A stretch of 64,000 bases of DNA from Streptomyces flavofungini (GTDB taxonomy: Bacteria; Actinomycetota; Actinomycetes; Streptomycetales; Streptomycetaceae). Under the pieces are notes generated by a model. That model was not told the DNA's origin and ran no database searches. It saw nothing but the letters and a program-made list of their open reading frames with translations. The number at the start of each line of letters is the position of its first letter. The first letter of the stretch is position 1. Of the stretch, positions 27,292-34,937 are shown piece by piece. The position numbers and the translations under genes were made by a program. Location of the stretch: contig NZ_BMVR01000003.1 in assembly GCF_014650815.1 (NCBI RefSeq), forward strand, positions 62,001 through 126,000. The letters run 5' to 3'.

Positions 27292-27400
27292 CCACCCCGT
27301 CGTCGTACGCCGCACGGCAGTGCGCCAACCCGTCACCCGTAACAGGGGCAGCCCCTGACCCCGGCCGCGCCACCCGCACCGAGGTCAAGGAGTCCCCATC

Positions 27401-28435
27401 GTGTCGTCCATGGCACGCAGTTCCCCCACAGCGGCGGCCGCACGCCCCACGGCGGTCACGTCGCCGCCGAGCGTCGCCCAGCCGTCCCAGAGATATGACG
27501 GAGCGGGGCCGTTCCCCGCCGGAGCCGACGCACCGGCCGCGCCCCGCGGCATCGGCGAGCGCCTGTACGTGGTCGTGACCGGCGTGATCGTCGTCGCCCC
27601 GTTCCTCGCGCTCGGCCTGGCCGGCTGGCTCCTCTGGGGGAGTCTCATCCATCCCGCCGACGTCCTGCTCGCCCTGGTGCTGTACGTCGTCACCGGACTC
27701 GGTGTCACCGTCGGCTTCCACCGCGGGCTCACGCACGGCGGCTACCAATCCGTCCGTCCCGTGCGCGTCGCGCTCGCCGTGGCCGGTTCGTTGAGCTTCC
27801 AGGGCGACGTGGTCGGCTGGGTCGCCACCCACCGCCGCCATCACGCCTTCACCGACCGGCCCGGCGATCCGCACTCCCCGTACCGCTACGGTACGCAGCT
27901 GCGCGGCCAGTTGCGCGGTCTTGCGCACGCGCACGTCGGCTGGCTGTTCCGCAACGACCCCACGTGCGCCCGGCGTTACGCCCCCGACCTGCTCGCCGAC
28001 CGTGACATCCGCGCTGTCTCCCGCGCCTTTCCGGCCCTGTGCGTCCTCACGCTCGCGCTGCCGTTCGTGCTCGGCTGGGCCATCGGCGGTACGTGGCAGC
28101 GCGCCCTGACCGCCCTGCTGTGGGCGGGACTTGTGCGCGTCGCGCTGCTCCACCACGTGACGTGGAGCGTGAACTCGCTGTGTCACATGATCGGGAGCCG
28201 CCCCTTCCGCACCCGACGGCACGACCGCGCCACCAACCTGTGGCCCCTGGCTCTGCTCTCCTTCGGCGAGAGCTGGCACAACCTCCACCACGCCGACCCC
28301 ACCAGCGCCCGGCACGGCGTCGACCGCGGCCAGATCGATCCCTCCGCCGCCGTCATCCGTCTCTTCGAACGCGTCGGGTGGGTGTACGACGTGCGCTGGC
28401 CGACGCCTGAGCGGGTCACCGCCCGCCGTAGGTGA
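27401..28435 (+). CDS. Acyl-CoA/acyl-lipid desaturase (delta-9 type)
   Basis: A 344-residue membrane di-iron desaturase. The three His boxes are H-R-G-L-T-H, H-R-R-H-H and H-N-L-H-H, the delta-9 stearoyl-type pattern. Membrane pairs lie near residues 55-105 and 210-250. The N-terminal 45 residues are a low-complexity Ala/Pro/Ser tail. It differs clearly from the DesA3-like enzyme upstream, so two desaturases with different substrates or positions sit in one island. GTG start, AAGGAG at good spacing. It would control membrane fluidity by making monounsaturated chains. Confidence 0.93.
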   Translation: MSSMARSSPTAAAARPTAVTSPPSVAQPSQRYDGAGPFPAGADAPAAPRGIGERLYVVVTGVIVVAPFLALGLAGWLLWGSLIHPADVLLALVLYVVTGLGVTVGFHRGLTHGGYQSVRPVRVALAVAGSLSFQGDVVGWVATHRRHHAFTDRPGDPHSPYRYGTQLRGQLRGLAHAHVGWLFRNDPTCARRYAPDLLADRDIRAVSRAFPALCVLTLALPFVLGWAIGGTWQRALTALLWAGLVRVALLHHVTWSVNSLCHMIGSRPFRTRRHDRATNLWPLALLSFGESWHNLHHADPTSARHGVDRGQIDPSAAVIRLFERVGWVYDVRWPTPERVTARRR

Positions 28436-28472
28436 CCCCGGCCGACCGGGTGCCATCCGACGCTTCCGGGCC

Positions 28473-28575
28473 ATCCGATGACTCCGGGCCCCCGATGACT
28501 CTGGGCCCCCGATGACTCCGGGCCCCTGACGACTCCGGGCCCCCGATGACTCCGGGCCCCTGACGACTCCGGGCC
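28473..28575. repeat. 17-bp tandem repeat (six units) between desaturase and DUF5994 genes
   Basis: Units of the form CC(C/T)GA(T/C)GACTCCGGGCC repeat with exact 17-bp period from about 28491 to 28575 after one 18-bp unit; a degenerate unit precedes at 28453-28472. Units with CGATGA and TGACGA alternate. Every unit contains TGA. It fills most of the gap and ends 22 bp before the next start codon. Confidence 0.9.
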
Positions 28576-28597
28576 CCCAACACCCTACGGAGACCTC

Positions 28598-28996
28598 ATG
28601 ACCGCCGCCCTGGACACCTTGCTCCCCTCGCCCCCGCTCCTCCGCCTGCGTCTCGCGCCCCGCGGCGCCCTGCCCCACCCCATCGACGGCGCGTGGTGGC
28701 CCCACTCGTACGACCTGCTCACGGAACTCCCGCGGCTGCTCGCCGGACTGCCCGGAGCCTGGGGCCACATCAGCAACGTCACGGTCAACGGGGCGACATG
28801 GGCCGCGACACCCGGCAGGATGCTGGTCTTCAACCAGGTCGTGCGCCTGAGCAGGTGCACCGCCGCGTCCGCCCCGCACACGGTCTGCCTGCTCGCCCCG
28901 AACCGCGGACGGTGGGACCTGCTGGTCGTACCACCGGACACCCCCGAGAGCCTGGCCGAGCCGCTCATGGCCGCCGCGGCGGGAGGAGACGTCTGA
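28598..28996 (+). CDS. DUF5994 family protein (paralogue 1)
   Basis: A 132-residue soluble protein. L-R-L-R-L-A-P-R-G, then the signature I-D-G-A-W-W-P-H-S-Y-D-L-L-T-E-L-P, a central V-N-G-A-T-W, and the end W-D-L-L-V-V-P-P-D-T-P. It is the shortest of three neighbouring paralogues. DUF5994 proteins are Streptomyces-specific, of unknown function, often near stress or STAS/ANTAR genes. ATG start with GGAGAC upstream. Its 3' end carries one unit of a 27-bp tandem duplication. Confidence 0.9.
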   Translation: MTAALDTLLPSPPLLRLRLAPRGALPHPIDGAWWPHSYDLLTELPRLLAGLPGAWGHISNVTVNGATWAATPGRMLVFNQVVRLSRCTAASAPHTVCLLAPNRGRWDLLVVPPDTPESLAEPLMAAAAGGDV

Positions 28997-29033
28997 CCTC
29001 CTTGCCCGGGAGGAGACGTCCGACTCCTTGCCG
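28981..29033. repeat. 27-bp tandem duplication over a stop codon
   Basis: GGGAGGAGACGTC occurs at 28981 and again at 29008, each followed by (C/T)GAC(C)TCCTTGCC. The first unit spans the TGA of the DUF5994 gene; the second is non-coding. Replication slippage is the likely origin. Confidence 0.85.
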
Positions 29034-29044
29034 GGGCCGACCGG

Positions 29045-29147
29045 GGAGTACCGTGAAATGAGGAAGATCGTGCGATGTTCCCGGCGGCAGCACCGTCATC
29101 GCCGTACGTACGCGTGAGCCGTCGAACCCCGCAGGCAGGCGAACGCG
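29045..29147 (+). promoter_or_regulatory. Conserved leader, copy 2 (before DUF5994 paralogue 2)
   Basis: GGAGTAC at 29045-29051, GAGGA at 29060-29064, CCCGGCGG around 29080, and GCAGG at 29135-29139, 8 nt before ATG. GCGATG...CATCGC can close a stem around the CCGGC block. Compare copies at 26900 and 29689. Confidence 0.55.
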
Positions 29148-29648
29148 ATGTCAGACTCCGACCCCCCACGCGTCCCGGGGCTGCTGCCGGACGCCGTCCA
29201 CAAGGCCGTCAGGCCCGGGACGGCAGTCCTGCGCCTGGAGACGACACACGAGCGGCAGGGAATCCTCGACGGCGCGTGGTGGCCGCGTTCCCGCGACATC
29301 GGCACCGAACTGCCCGGTCTGATCAACGCGCTGACCGAACACCTCGGTCCGGTCACGCGGGTGGGCCTGGACTCCGGTGCCTGGGAGGACGCGCCGACAC
29401 GAATGACCGTCGGGGACCGTGTCGTGCACCTGGACTTCTCCCCGGTCGGTGACGACACCGTCCTCATCACCCGCGGCGACCAGGACCACTTCTCCCTGCT
29501 GGTGGTCCCGCCGCACGCGACACCGGACGCGGCACGTGCCGCGATGGCGGCAGCCGTCCACGCCGACAACCTCGCCGAGGCCGAACAGATCCTCATCGAC
29601 ACCGGCACGGACCGGGTGGGCACGGGCGCTGATCGCGGGAATCCCTAG
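29148..29648 (+). CDS. DUF5994 family protein (paralogue 2)
   Basis: A 166-residue protein with L-R-L-E-T-T-H, I-L-D-G-A-W-W-P-R-S-R-D-I-G-T-E-L-P, D-S-G-A-W-E-D and H-F-S-L-L-V-V-P-P-H-A-T-P. It is longer than paralogue 1 at both ends; the C-terminal ~30 residues form an extra helix (A-A-V-H-A-D-N-L-A-E-A-E-Q-I-L). ATG start with a GCAGG site in the conserved leader. Function unknown; no catalytic motif is visible. Confidence 0.9.
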   Translation: MSDSDPPRVPGLLPDAVHKAVRPGTAVLRLETTHERQGILDGAWWPRSRDIGTELPGLINALTEHLGPVTRVGLDSGAWEDAPTRMTVGDRVVHLDFSPVGDDTVLITRGDQDHFSLLVVPPHATPDAARAAMAAAVHADNLAEAEQILIDTGTDRVGTGADRGNP

Positions 29649-29688
29649 CTCCACGAGGGCGACGCCACAGTCCGTTCGACGCGCCGGA

Positions 29689-29802
29689 GGAGTAAGCTCG
29701 AACTACCGAGGATATTTCGCGCACCGGCCGTCATGCTTGTGTCGTTTTCGGCGATCGAATATGCCGGGCCGGTGCGAGTCGGCCCGGGGCAGGGTTCGCG
29801 TC
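29689..29802 (+). promoter_or_regulatory. Conserved leader, copy 3 (before DUF5994 paralogue 3)
   Basis: GGAGTAA at 29689-29695, GAGGA at 29708-29712, TTTCG then ACCGGC (29723-29728), and GCAGG at 29789-29793, 9 nt before ATG. Here CGCACCGGCC (29720-29729) pairs perfectly over 10 bp with GGCCGGTGCG (29767-29776), giving a clear stem around a 37-nt loop. Confidence 0.6.
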
Positions 29803-30396
29803 ATGACTGCGACCATCTCGTTCCCGACGACCCTTGAGGCCAGGCCGACCGCGCCTCCCCCCGCCGGGTCTTGGCCCTCTTCGTCACTTCTCCGCCTGTC
29901 GCTCGCTCCCGCAGGCACCGCGCCTTCGCTGCTGGACGGCGCCTGGTGGCCCCGCTCTCGCGATCTCGGGGCGGAACTCCCCGCGCTGACGGCGGCGCTC
30001 GACCCGTTGTGGGGGCGGATCACCCGGGTCACTGTGAATCCCGTCCACTGGCCGGTCGTCCCGCGCAAGGTGCCTGTGGCCGGGCACGTGGTGAAGGTGG
30101 GCTGGTACCGGGACGAACAGGACCCCCACGAGCTGATGTTGCTCTCGTACCGCGCGGGCCGCTGGAATCTGCTGGTGGTCCCGCCGCAGACGCCTCCGGA
30201 CTCGGCGGCCTGGCTGATGGCCGCCGGGAGCGACCCACTGGGAACGTCGACCGCGAGCCGGTTGATGGCGGAGGCCGCGCGACGACGGACAGTGGCGGAG
30301 AACGACCGGGCCGTGGAAGAGGCCTGGGCATCCGAAGGGGGCCACGAGGCCCGCGACCCGGCCGCGGCGACCCCCCAGCGACCGCAAGGGATGTGA
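29803..30396 (+). CDS. DUF5994 family protein (paralogue 3)
   Basis: A 197-residue protein. L-R-L-S-L-A-P-A-G, L-L-D-G-A-W-W-P-R-S-R-D-L-G-A-E-L-P, V-N-P-V-H-W and W-N-L-L-V-V-P-P-Q-T-P mark the DUF5994 core (residues about 30-150). A charged C-terminal extension rich in Ala/Arg/Glu follows. It is the longest of the three paralogues. The ATG at 29803 is chosen over upstream frames because the core and leader positions match the other copies. Confidence 0.9.
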   Translation: MTATISFPTTLEARPTAPPPAGSWPSSSLLRLSLAPAGTAPSLLDGAWWPRSRDLGAELPALTAALDPLWGRITRVTVNPVHWPVVPRKVPVAGHVVKVGWYRDEQDPHELMLLSYRAGRWNLLVVPPQTPPDSAAWLMAAGSDPLGTSTASRLMAEAARRRTVAENDRAVEEAWASEGGHEARDPAAATPQRPQGM

Positions 30397-30401
30397 GCAC
30401 G

Positions 30402-30656
30402 ATGGACACCGTCGTGACCGTGATCGTGCTCCTGGCGATGATCGCCCTTGGAGTACTCCTCATCCACCGACTCAACGCACAGCACGACGAACGCATCGCC
30501 TCCTTCCCCTACGGCCGCCCCCGGAGAACCACACGGACCTCCACACCACCGGTCCCACCGAAGCCGGACGCCCGCACCGAACCGAGCAGCACCCCTGCCC
30601 GCCGAGACCACCGCGACGGCGGCCGAGGCCGCTCCAGGCCACGACGCCGACCCTGA
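30402..30656 (+). CDS. Small single-pass membrane protein
   Basis: An 84-residue protein. An N-terminal membrane segment (V-T-V-I-V-L-L-A-M-I-A-L-G-V-L-L-I, residues about 5-22) is followed by a basic, Pro/Arg/Thr-rich cytoplasmic tail. The ATG is 5 bp after the DUF5994 stop, so it is probably co-transcribed. Function unknown; the composition of the tail leaves some doubt about the 3' end. Confidence 0.6.
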   Translation: MDTVVTVIVLLAMIALGVLLIHRLNAQHDERIASFPYGRPRRTTRTSTPPVPPKPDARTEPSSTPARRDHRDGGRGRSRPRRRP

Positions 30657-30717
30657 CAGCATCCCCGGCGCTTCCACCGGAGCCGCAGTCACGCAGTGAG
30701 ACACTCACCCCACACCA

Positions 30718-30747
30718 GAGGCCCGATCCCGCAAGGGACCGGGCCTC
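30718..30747. terminator. Stem-loop terminator ending the desaturase/DUF5994 island
   Basis: GAGGCCCGATCCC (30718-30730) pairs with GGGACCGGGCCTC (30735-30747) across a GCAA tetraloop, one mismatch, 13 positions. Confidence 0.85.
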
Positions 30748-30893
30748 CGTCCTGCCATGGCCGCTCAGCGGTATTCATCGATCCGTTTATCGGATTGGTA
30801 AAAAACGTCCAACACGTCTGTTGTCAGGGACCCCCCAGACGCAAGTATCCCCGTACCGATCGAACGACCGAATCGATGTGCGGGAGGCCCCAC

Positions 30894-32525
30894 TTGAGTC
30901 GTACCCCGATGACCACGCGGACCAGACGGACGGTGACGTTCGGTTCTGCGGGCACGCTCGTCGCGGCGACGTTGATAGCGGGGGCGCTTGCCGCGCCGTC
31001 CGCGAGCGCCGATGTCCGGGCCGACCAGGGCCGGGCCAAGGCCGCGGCCGCCAAGGACCGGGAGGCCGCGGGCGCCGCCACCGCCGCCCGGCGCGCCGCC
31101 AAGAAGGGCATCTCCTGGAAGGACTGTCCCGAGGACTGGGGTATCGCCAAGCCCATCCAGTGCGGCTGGGTCACCGTGCCGCTGGACTACGCCAAGCCGA
31201 ACGGCAAGCAGATCAAGCTTGCCGTCGACCGCATCGGCAACACCGGGACCAAGGGCGAGCGGCAGGGCGCGCTGCTCTACAACCCCGGCGGCCCCGGCGC
31301 TTCCGGCCTGCGCTTCCCCACGCGCGTCACCACCAAGAACAAGCTGTGGGAGAAGACCGCCAAGGCCTACGACTTCGTGGGCTTCGAGCCCCGCGGCGTC
31401 GGCCACTCCGCGCCCATCTCCTGCGTCGACCCGCAGGAGTTCGTCAAGGCTCCCAAGCTGGACCCGGTCCCCGACTCCACGGCCGACAAGCGCGCCCAGC
31501 GCAAGCTCGCCGCCGAGTACGCGGACGGCTGCAAGGAGCGCAGCGGCTGGATGCTGCCGCACATGACGACGCCCAACACCGCCCGCGACCTGGATGTCAT
31601 TCGCGCGGCGCTGGGTGAGAAGAAGCTCAATTACCTGGGTGTCTCGTACGGGACCTACCTCGGTGCCGTGTACGCCACGCTGTTCCCGACGCACGTGCGC
31701 CGCATGGTCTTCGACTCGGTCGTCAACCCCTCGACGAAGAAGATCTGGTACGAGGCCAACCTCGACCAGGACGTCGCCTTCGAGATCCGGCTCAAGGACT
31801 GGATGACCTGGGTCGCCAAGTACGACTCGACCTTCCACCTCGGCAACACCGTCGAGAAGGTCCAGGCCCAGTGGGTGAAGCTGCGCGCCACCGCGAAGAA
31901 GGACCCGCTGAACGGCGTCGTCGGCCCGGCCGAGCTCGTCTCGTACTTCCAGAGCGCGCCGTACTACGACTCCACCTGGGTCTCCATCGCCACCAACTGG
32001 AGCAAGTACGTCGCCGGTGACCCGAAGCCGCTGATCGAGGCCGCCAGCCCCGACCTGTCCGACGTGGCCGGGAACAAGTCCTCCGAGAACAGCAACGCCG
32101 TCTACACCGCCGTCGAGTGCGCCGACGCCAAGTGGCCCACGAGCTGGAAGAAGTGGGACCGGGACAACACCCGGATCCACAAGGACCACCCGTTCATGAC
32201 GTGGTCCAACGCCTGGATGAACCTGCCCTGCGCCACCTGGCCCAGCAAGCAGCACAAGCCCGTCGAGGTCAAGACCGGCAAGGGCCTGCCGCCCACGCTG
32301 ATCGCCCAGGCCACCCGTGACGCCGCCACGCCGTACCCGGGCGGGGTCGAGCTGCACAAGCGGCTCAAGGGTTCCCGTCTGATCACGGAGAAGGACGCCG
32401 GTTCGCACGGCATCACCAACCTGGAGAACCCCTGCCTGAACCAGCGCGTCGACGACTACCTGCTCACCGGCAAGCTGGACAGCCGTGACGTGACGTGCAC
32501 CCCGCACGCCACGCCCAAGCCGTAA
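30894..32525 (+). CDS. tap: Secreted Tap-family tripeptidyl aminopeptidase (alpha/beta hydrolase)
   Basis: A 543-residue exported serine peptidase. A signal peptide (R-T-R-R then a hydrophobic stretch, A-P-S-A-S-A-D) is followed by a basic/Ala propeptide-like segment and an alpha/beta-hydrolase fold. The oxyanion motif is N-P-G-G-P-G-A-S-G, and the nucleophile Ser lies in L-G-V-S-Y-G-T. The His is in the G-S-H-G turn near residue 505, just before the C-terminal TAP-like region. I chose TTG 30894 because GGGAGG lies 7 bp upstream; an in-frame ATG at 30909 has no such site. Tap enzymes release N-terminal tripeptides from exported proteins. AT-rich promoter DNA and a small dyad (30781-30795) lie upstream. 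Confidence 0.93.
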   Translation: MSRTPMTTRTRRTVTFGSAGTLVAATLIAGALAAPSASADVRADQGRAKAAAAKDREAAGAATAARRAAKKGISWKDCPEDWGIAKPIQCGWVTVPLDYAKPNGKQIKLAVDRIGNTGTKGERQGALLYNPGGPGASGLRFPTRVTTKNKLWEKTAKAYDFVGFEPRGVGHSAPISCVDPQEFVKAPKLDPVPDSTADKRAQRKLAAEYADGCKERSGWMLPHMTTPNTARDLDVIRAALGEKKLNYLGVSYGTYLGAVYATLFPTHVRRMVFDSVVNPSTKKIWYEANLDQDVAFEIRLKDWMTWVAKYDSTFHLGNTVEKVQAQWVKLRATAKKDPLNGVVGPAELVSYFQSAPYYDSTWVSIATNWSKYVAGDPKPLIEAASPDLSDVAGNKSSENSNAVYTAVECADAKWPTSWKKWDRDNTRIHKDHPFMTWSNAWMNLPCATWPSKQHKPVEVKTGKGLPPTLIAQATRDAATPYPGGVELHKRLKGSRLITEKDAGSHGITNLENPCLNQRVDDYLLTGKLDSRDVTCTPHATPKP

Positions 32526-32556
32526 CCACCACGGTCAGTAGCAGCGCCGCGGCGGG

Positions 32557-33042
32557 CTACTGGGAGATGCTTTCCAGCCTCGGCTGGGCGATCTCCCGGT
32601 AGTCCGCCGTTCGCAGTGCCAGCGAGCGGTCCAGGCGCGCCGCGTTGAAGAACAGCTCCTCGTGCGCCAGCAGCTCCGGGTCCACGACGAGTTCGAGCTC
32701 CGGGTCGAAGGAGAACGGCAGGATCGTGCCGCTCACGCTCCCCGAGAGCCGCTCCGCCACCTCCGGCGTGGCGAACCCCGCGTACACCCCGCCGAGCAGG
32801 GCCTTGAGGGCGTTCAGGTCCACGCGCCGGTCGCCGGGGACGACCGCGAGGACGTAGCTCTTGCGCTTCTTGTCCAGCTTCACCATCACCACGATGCACT
32901 TCGCGGCCTGCGCGAGCCCATGGCCACGCAGCGCGCTCACCGCCTCCGTCGCGCCCTCCGGCTCGTGCTCGATGACGCGGTAGCGCGCGCCACGCTCCTC
33001 CAACAGGCCGATGAGTTTCGTGTACTGGGTGTGCTCGGTCAC
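32557..33042 (-). CDS. YbaK/EbsC-type aminoacyl-tRNA deacylase
   Basis: A 161-residue YbaK/ProX-fold protein. Y-R-V-I-E-H-E-P-E-G-A-T opens it, the catalytic-type Lys lies in A-K-C-I-V-V-M-V, and the core continues V-V-P-G-D-R-R-V-D-L and F-A-T-P-E-V-A-E-R-L-S-G. These proteins clear mischarged aminoacyl-tRNA such as Cys-tRNA(Pro) or Ala-tRNA(Pro) in trans. GTG start. It converges with tap (31 bp between stops). Confidence 0.9.
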   Translation of the reverse strand: MTEHTQYTKLIGLLEERGARYRVIEHEPEGATEAVSALRGHGLAQAAKCIVVMVKLDKKRKSYVLAVVPGDRRVDLNALKALLGGVYAGFATPEVAERLSGSVSGTILPFSFDPELELVVDPELLAHEELFFNAARLDRSLALRTADYREIAQPRLESISQ

Positions 33043-33134
33043 CTCGGGCCTCCCGCCGTGCGTGCCAGGCGTCCCCCGCCCGGTGAGTGAAGAGATCGAT
33101 CACTGGATCATAGGCGGATCACCGGCGCGCGCCC

Positions 33135-33878
33135 TCAGCTCAGCGGCAGCCGCGGGAACTTCCGCCCCGCCGCCCCGGGCGCCCCCTCCGCGGCGTCCGC
33201 CTCGGCCTCCTCCGCCTTCACCACGGCCGCGTACTTGTCCACGTACTCCTGCCCGGACAGGCCGAGGATCGCGTACATCAGCTCGTCCGTGACCGCGCGC
33301 AGGACCGCCTTCTCGCCGTCCATGCCCGCGTAGCGGGAGAATTCGAGGGGTTCGCCGAAGCGGATCGTCACGCGCTGGAAGCGGGGGACGACCTTGCCGG
33401 GCGGCTGGGCCTCGAACGTGCCGATCATCGCGCAGGGGATCACCGGGACCTGAGCCTTGAGCGCCATCGCGGCGACGCCGACCTTGCCCTTGTACAGGCG
33501 GCCGTCGTGCGAGCGGGTGCCCTCCGGGTAGATGCCGAGCAACTCGCCCTTGCGCAGCACGCCGAGGCCCTCGCGGATCGCGGCCTGCCCGGCCTCCTTG
33601 CCGGAGCGGTCCACCGGGATCTGTCCGGCGCTGCGGAAGAACGCGGCGGTGAGCCGTCCCTTGATGCCGGGTCCGGTGAAGTACTCGGCCTTCGCCAGGA
33701 ACGTGATCCGCCGCTTGATGATGGCGGGCATCAGGAAGTGGTCGGAGAACGACAGGTGGTTCCCGGCGACGATGGCCGCTCCGTGCTCCGGAATGTGCTC
33801 CAGGCCTTCGATTCTGGGGCGGAACAGCAGCCGGAGCAGTGGCCCGAGGAGCACGTACTTGAGCAGTAGGTAGAACAT
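33135..33878 (-). CDS. 1-acyl-sn-glycerol-3-phosphate acyltransferase (PlsC type)
   Basis: A 247-residue membrane-associated acyltransferase. An N-terminal hydrophobic segment is followed by the catalytic H-x4-D motif N-H-L-S-F-S-D (His41, Asp46), and the substrate motif Y-P-E-G-T-R-S near residue 115. P-V-I-P-C-A-M-I-G-T-F comes later. It transfers acyl chains to lysophosphatidate or related acceptors in phospholipid synthesis. The C-terminus is an Ala/Glu-rich tail. ATG 33878 chosen with a GGGGGAAGG site; a long upstream frame is rejected. Confidence 0.93.
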   Translation of the reverse strand: MFYLLLKYVLLGPLLRLLFRPRIEGLEHIPEHGAAIVAGNHLSFSDHFLMPAIIKRRITFLAKAEYFTGPGIKGRLTAAFFRSAGQIPVDRSGKEAGQAAIREGLGVLRKGELLGIYPEGTRSHDGRLYKGKVGVAAMALKAQVPVIPCAMIGTFEAQPPGKVVPRFQRVTIRFGEPLEFSRYAGMDGEKAVLRAVTDELMYAILGLSGQEYVDKYAAVVKAEEAEADAAEGAPGAAGRKFPRLPLS

Positions 33879-34104
33879 GCGGGCGCCGCCTTCCCCCGGG
33901 GGTGGTGCCGACGCACAGTAGTCAATCGCGGGCGCATGCGCGAGAGCCCGTTCGGGTCTTGTGGATCGTGCGACGCGGGCGTGCGCGTGGGTCCGTACGA
34001 CGGAGGGGGGCTGACCCGTACGGGGGAGTGACCGGCGCGGCGGCTTGCCGGGCGTGGTGCCGCGAGGGTGCTCTGGCCGGTGCTCGATCCATGCCACACG
34101 CACC

Positions 34105-34161
34105 CGACGCCCCCGTCCGTACGCGACGTCACCGTCCGTGTCCGACGCCACCGTCCGTGAC
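34105..34161. repeat. 19-bp tandem repeat just upstream of the SSI-type gene
   Basis: CGTCCGT(A/G)(C/T)(G/C)CGACG(T/C)CAC occurs at 34114-34132 and 34133-34151, with a third partial unit to 34161. The rest of the 33879-34190 gap shows no gene. It ends 30 bp before the start codon. Confidence 0.8.
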
Positions 34162-34190
34162 AGGCGTCCGTCGCCGCCCCCGGAGGACCC

Positions 34191-34589
34191 ATGCGCCCGC
34201 TCACCGTCACCTCGGCCGCCCTGCTCGCGCTCGCGGCGGCCGTCGCGCCCGCCGCCGCGGCGCCCGGCACCGGCACGCCGCCCCGCGAGCCCGGCCTCTT
34301 CCTGACCGTCTCGGGGGACGACAACACCTGGATCCGGGGCGTCCTGCTGACCTGCGAGCCGACGCCGTCCGGGCACCACCCGCACGCCGCGCGGGCCTGC
34401 GCCGAGCTGGACGCCGTCGGCGGTGACTTCGCGGCGCTGCCGGTCGCGCCGGAGCCCTGCACCATGGAGTACGCGCCGGTCACCGTGAGCGCGAGCGGGG
34501 AGTTCCGCGGCCGACCGGTGGACTGGCACCGGACGTTCTCCAATGCCTGCCACCTGGGCGCGGGCACCGGGTACGTCTTCCGCTTCTGA
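34191..34589 (+). CDS. Secreted subtilisin-inhibitor-like (SSI) protein
   Basis: A 132-residue exported protein: signal peptide 1-24, then the SSI fold. Four conserved Cys form the usual two disulfides (L-T-C-E-P, A-R-A-C-A-E-L, P-E-P-C-T-M-E-Y, S-N-A-C-H-L). The reactive-site loop, C-P-M-V-Y in classical SSI, reads C-T-M-E-Y here, so P1 is Met and P1' is Glu. P1 Met fits subtilisin-type targets; the acidic P1' is unusual. GGAGG lies 6 bp before ATG. Such inhibitors restrain exported proteases; Tap is encoded 2 kb upstream. Confidence 0.9.
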   Translation: MRPLTVTSAALLALAAAVAPAAAAPGTGTPPREPGLFLTVSGDDNTWIRGVLLTCEPTPSGHHPHAARACAELDAVGGDFAALPVAPEPCTMEYAPVTVSASGEFRGRPVDWHRTFSNACHLGAGTGYVFRF

Positions 34590-34685
34590 GCCCGCTGCCC
34601 GGTGCCACGGCCGCGTGCCGCTTCCCCGGGCGCGCCCGGGGCGGGGGGCCCACCGTGGTGCGCCCCCGGGTACCGGCCCGGCGTC

Positions 34686-34844
34686 TCACGTCGTGCGTGC
34701 GAACACCATCGCCACCGTGAGCAGCCCGAGCACGACCCAGCCGAACCACAGCCAGCCGTTGCTCCCGAGCGCCACCGTGTACGCGGTCACCATCACGAGC
34801 CCCCCGATGGTGAACGCGCCCATCGTCTTCGTAGAACCAGGCAT
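34686..34844 (-). CDS. 52-residue two-pass membrane protein
   Basis: A short frame with a very strong ribosome site (GAGGAGG 9 bp before ATG). The translation begins M-P-G-S-T-K-T-M-G-A, has a first membrane segment F-T-I-G-G-L-V-M-V-T-A-Y-T-V-A-L, a G-S-N-G turn, a second segment W-L-W-F-G-W-V-V-L-G-L-L-T-V-A-M-V-F, and ends A-R-T-T. It lies 93 bp upstream of the ctaG-like gene start region's far side, on the same strand. Composition and start site support a real gene. Function unknown. Confidence 0.72.
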   Translation of the reverse strand: MPGSTKTMGAFTIGGLVMVTAYTVALGSNGWLWFGWVVLGLLTVAMVFARTT

Positions 34845-34937
34845 CGCCCTGCCTCCTCAAACGCAGGTCGGGCGTCCGGTCACCCGGGCGCCGAACCGTG
34901 GCCTGAGCCCATCCTCACCCGCGATGCCACCAGGCCG

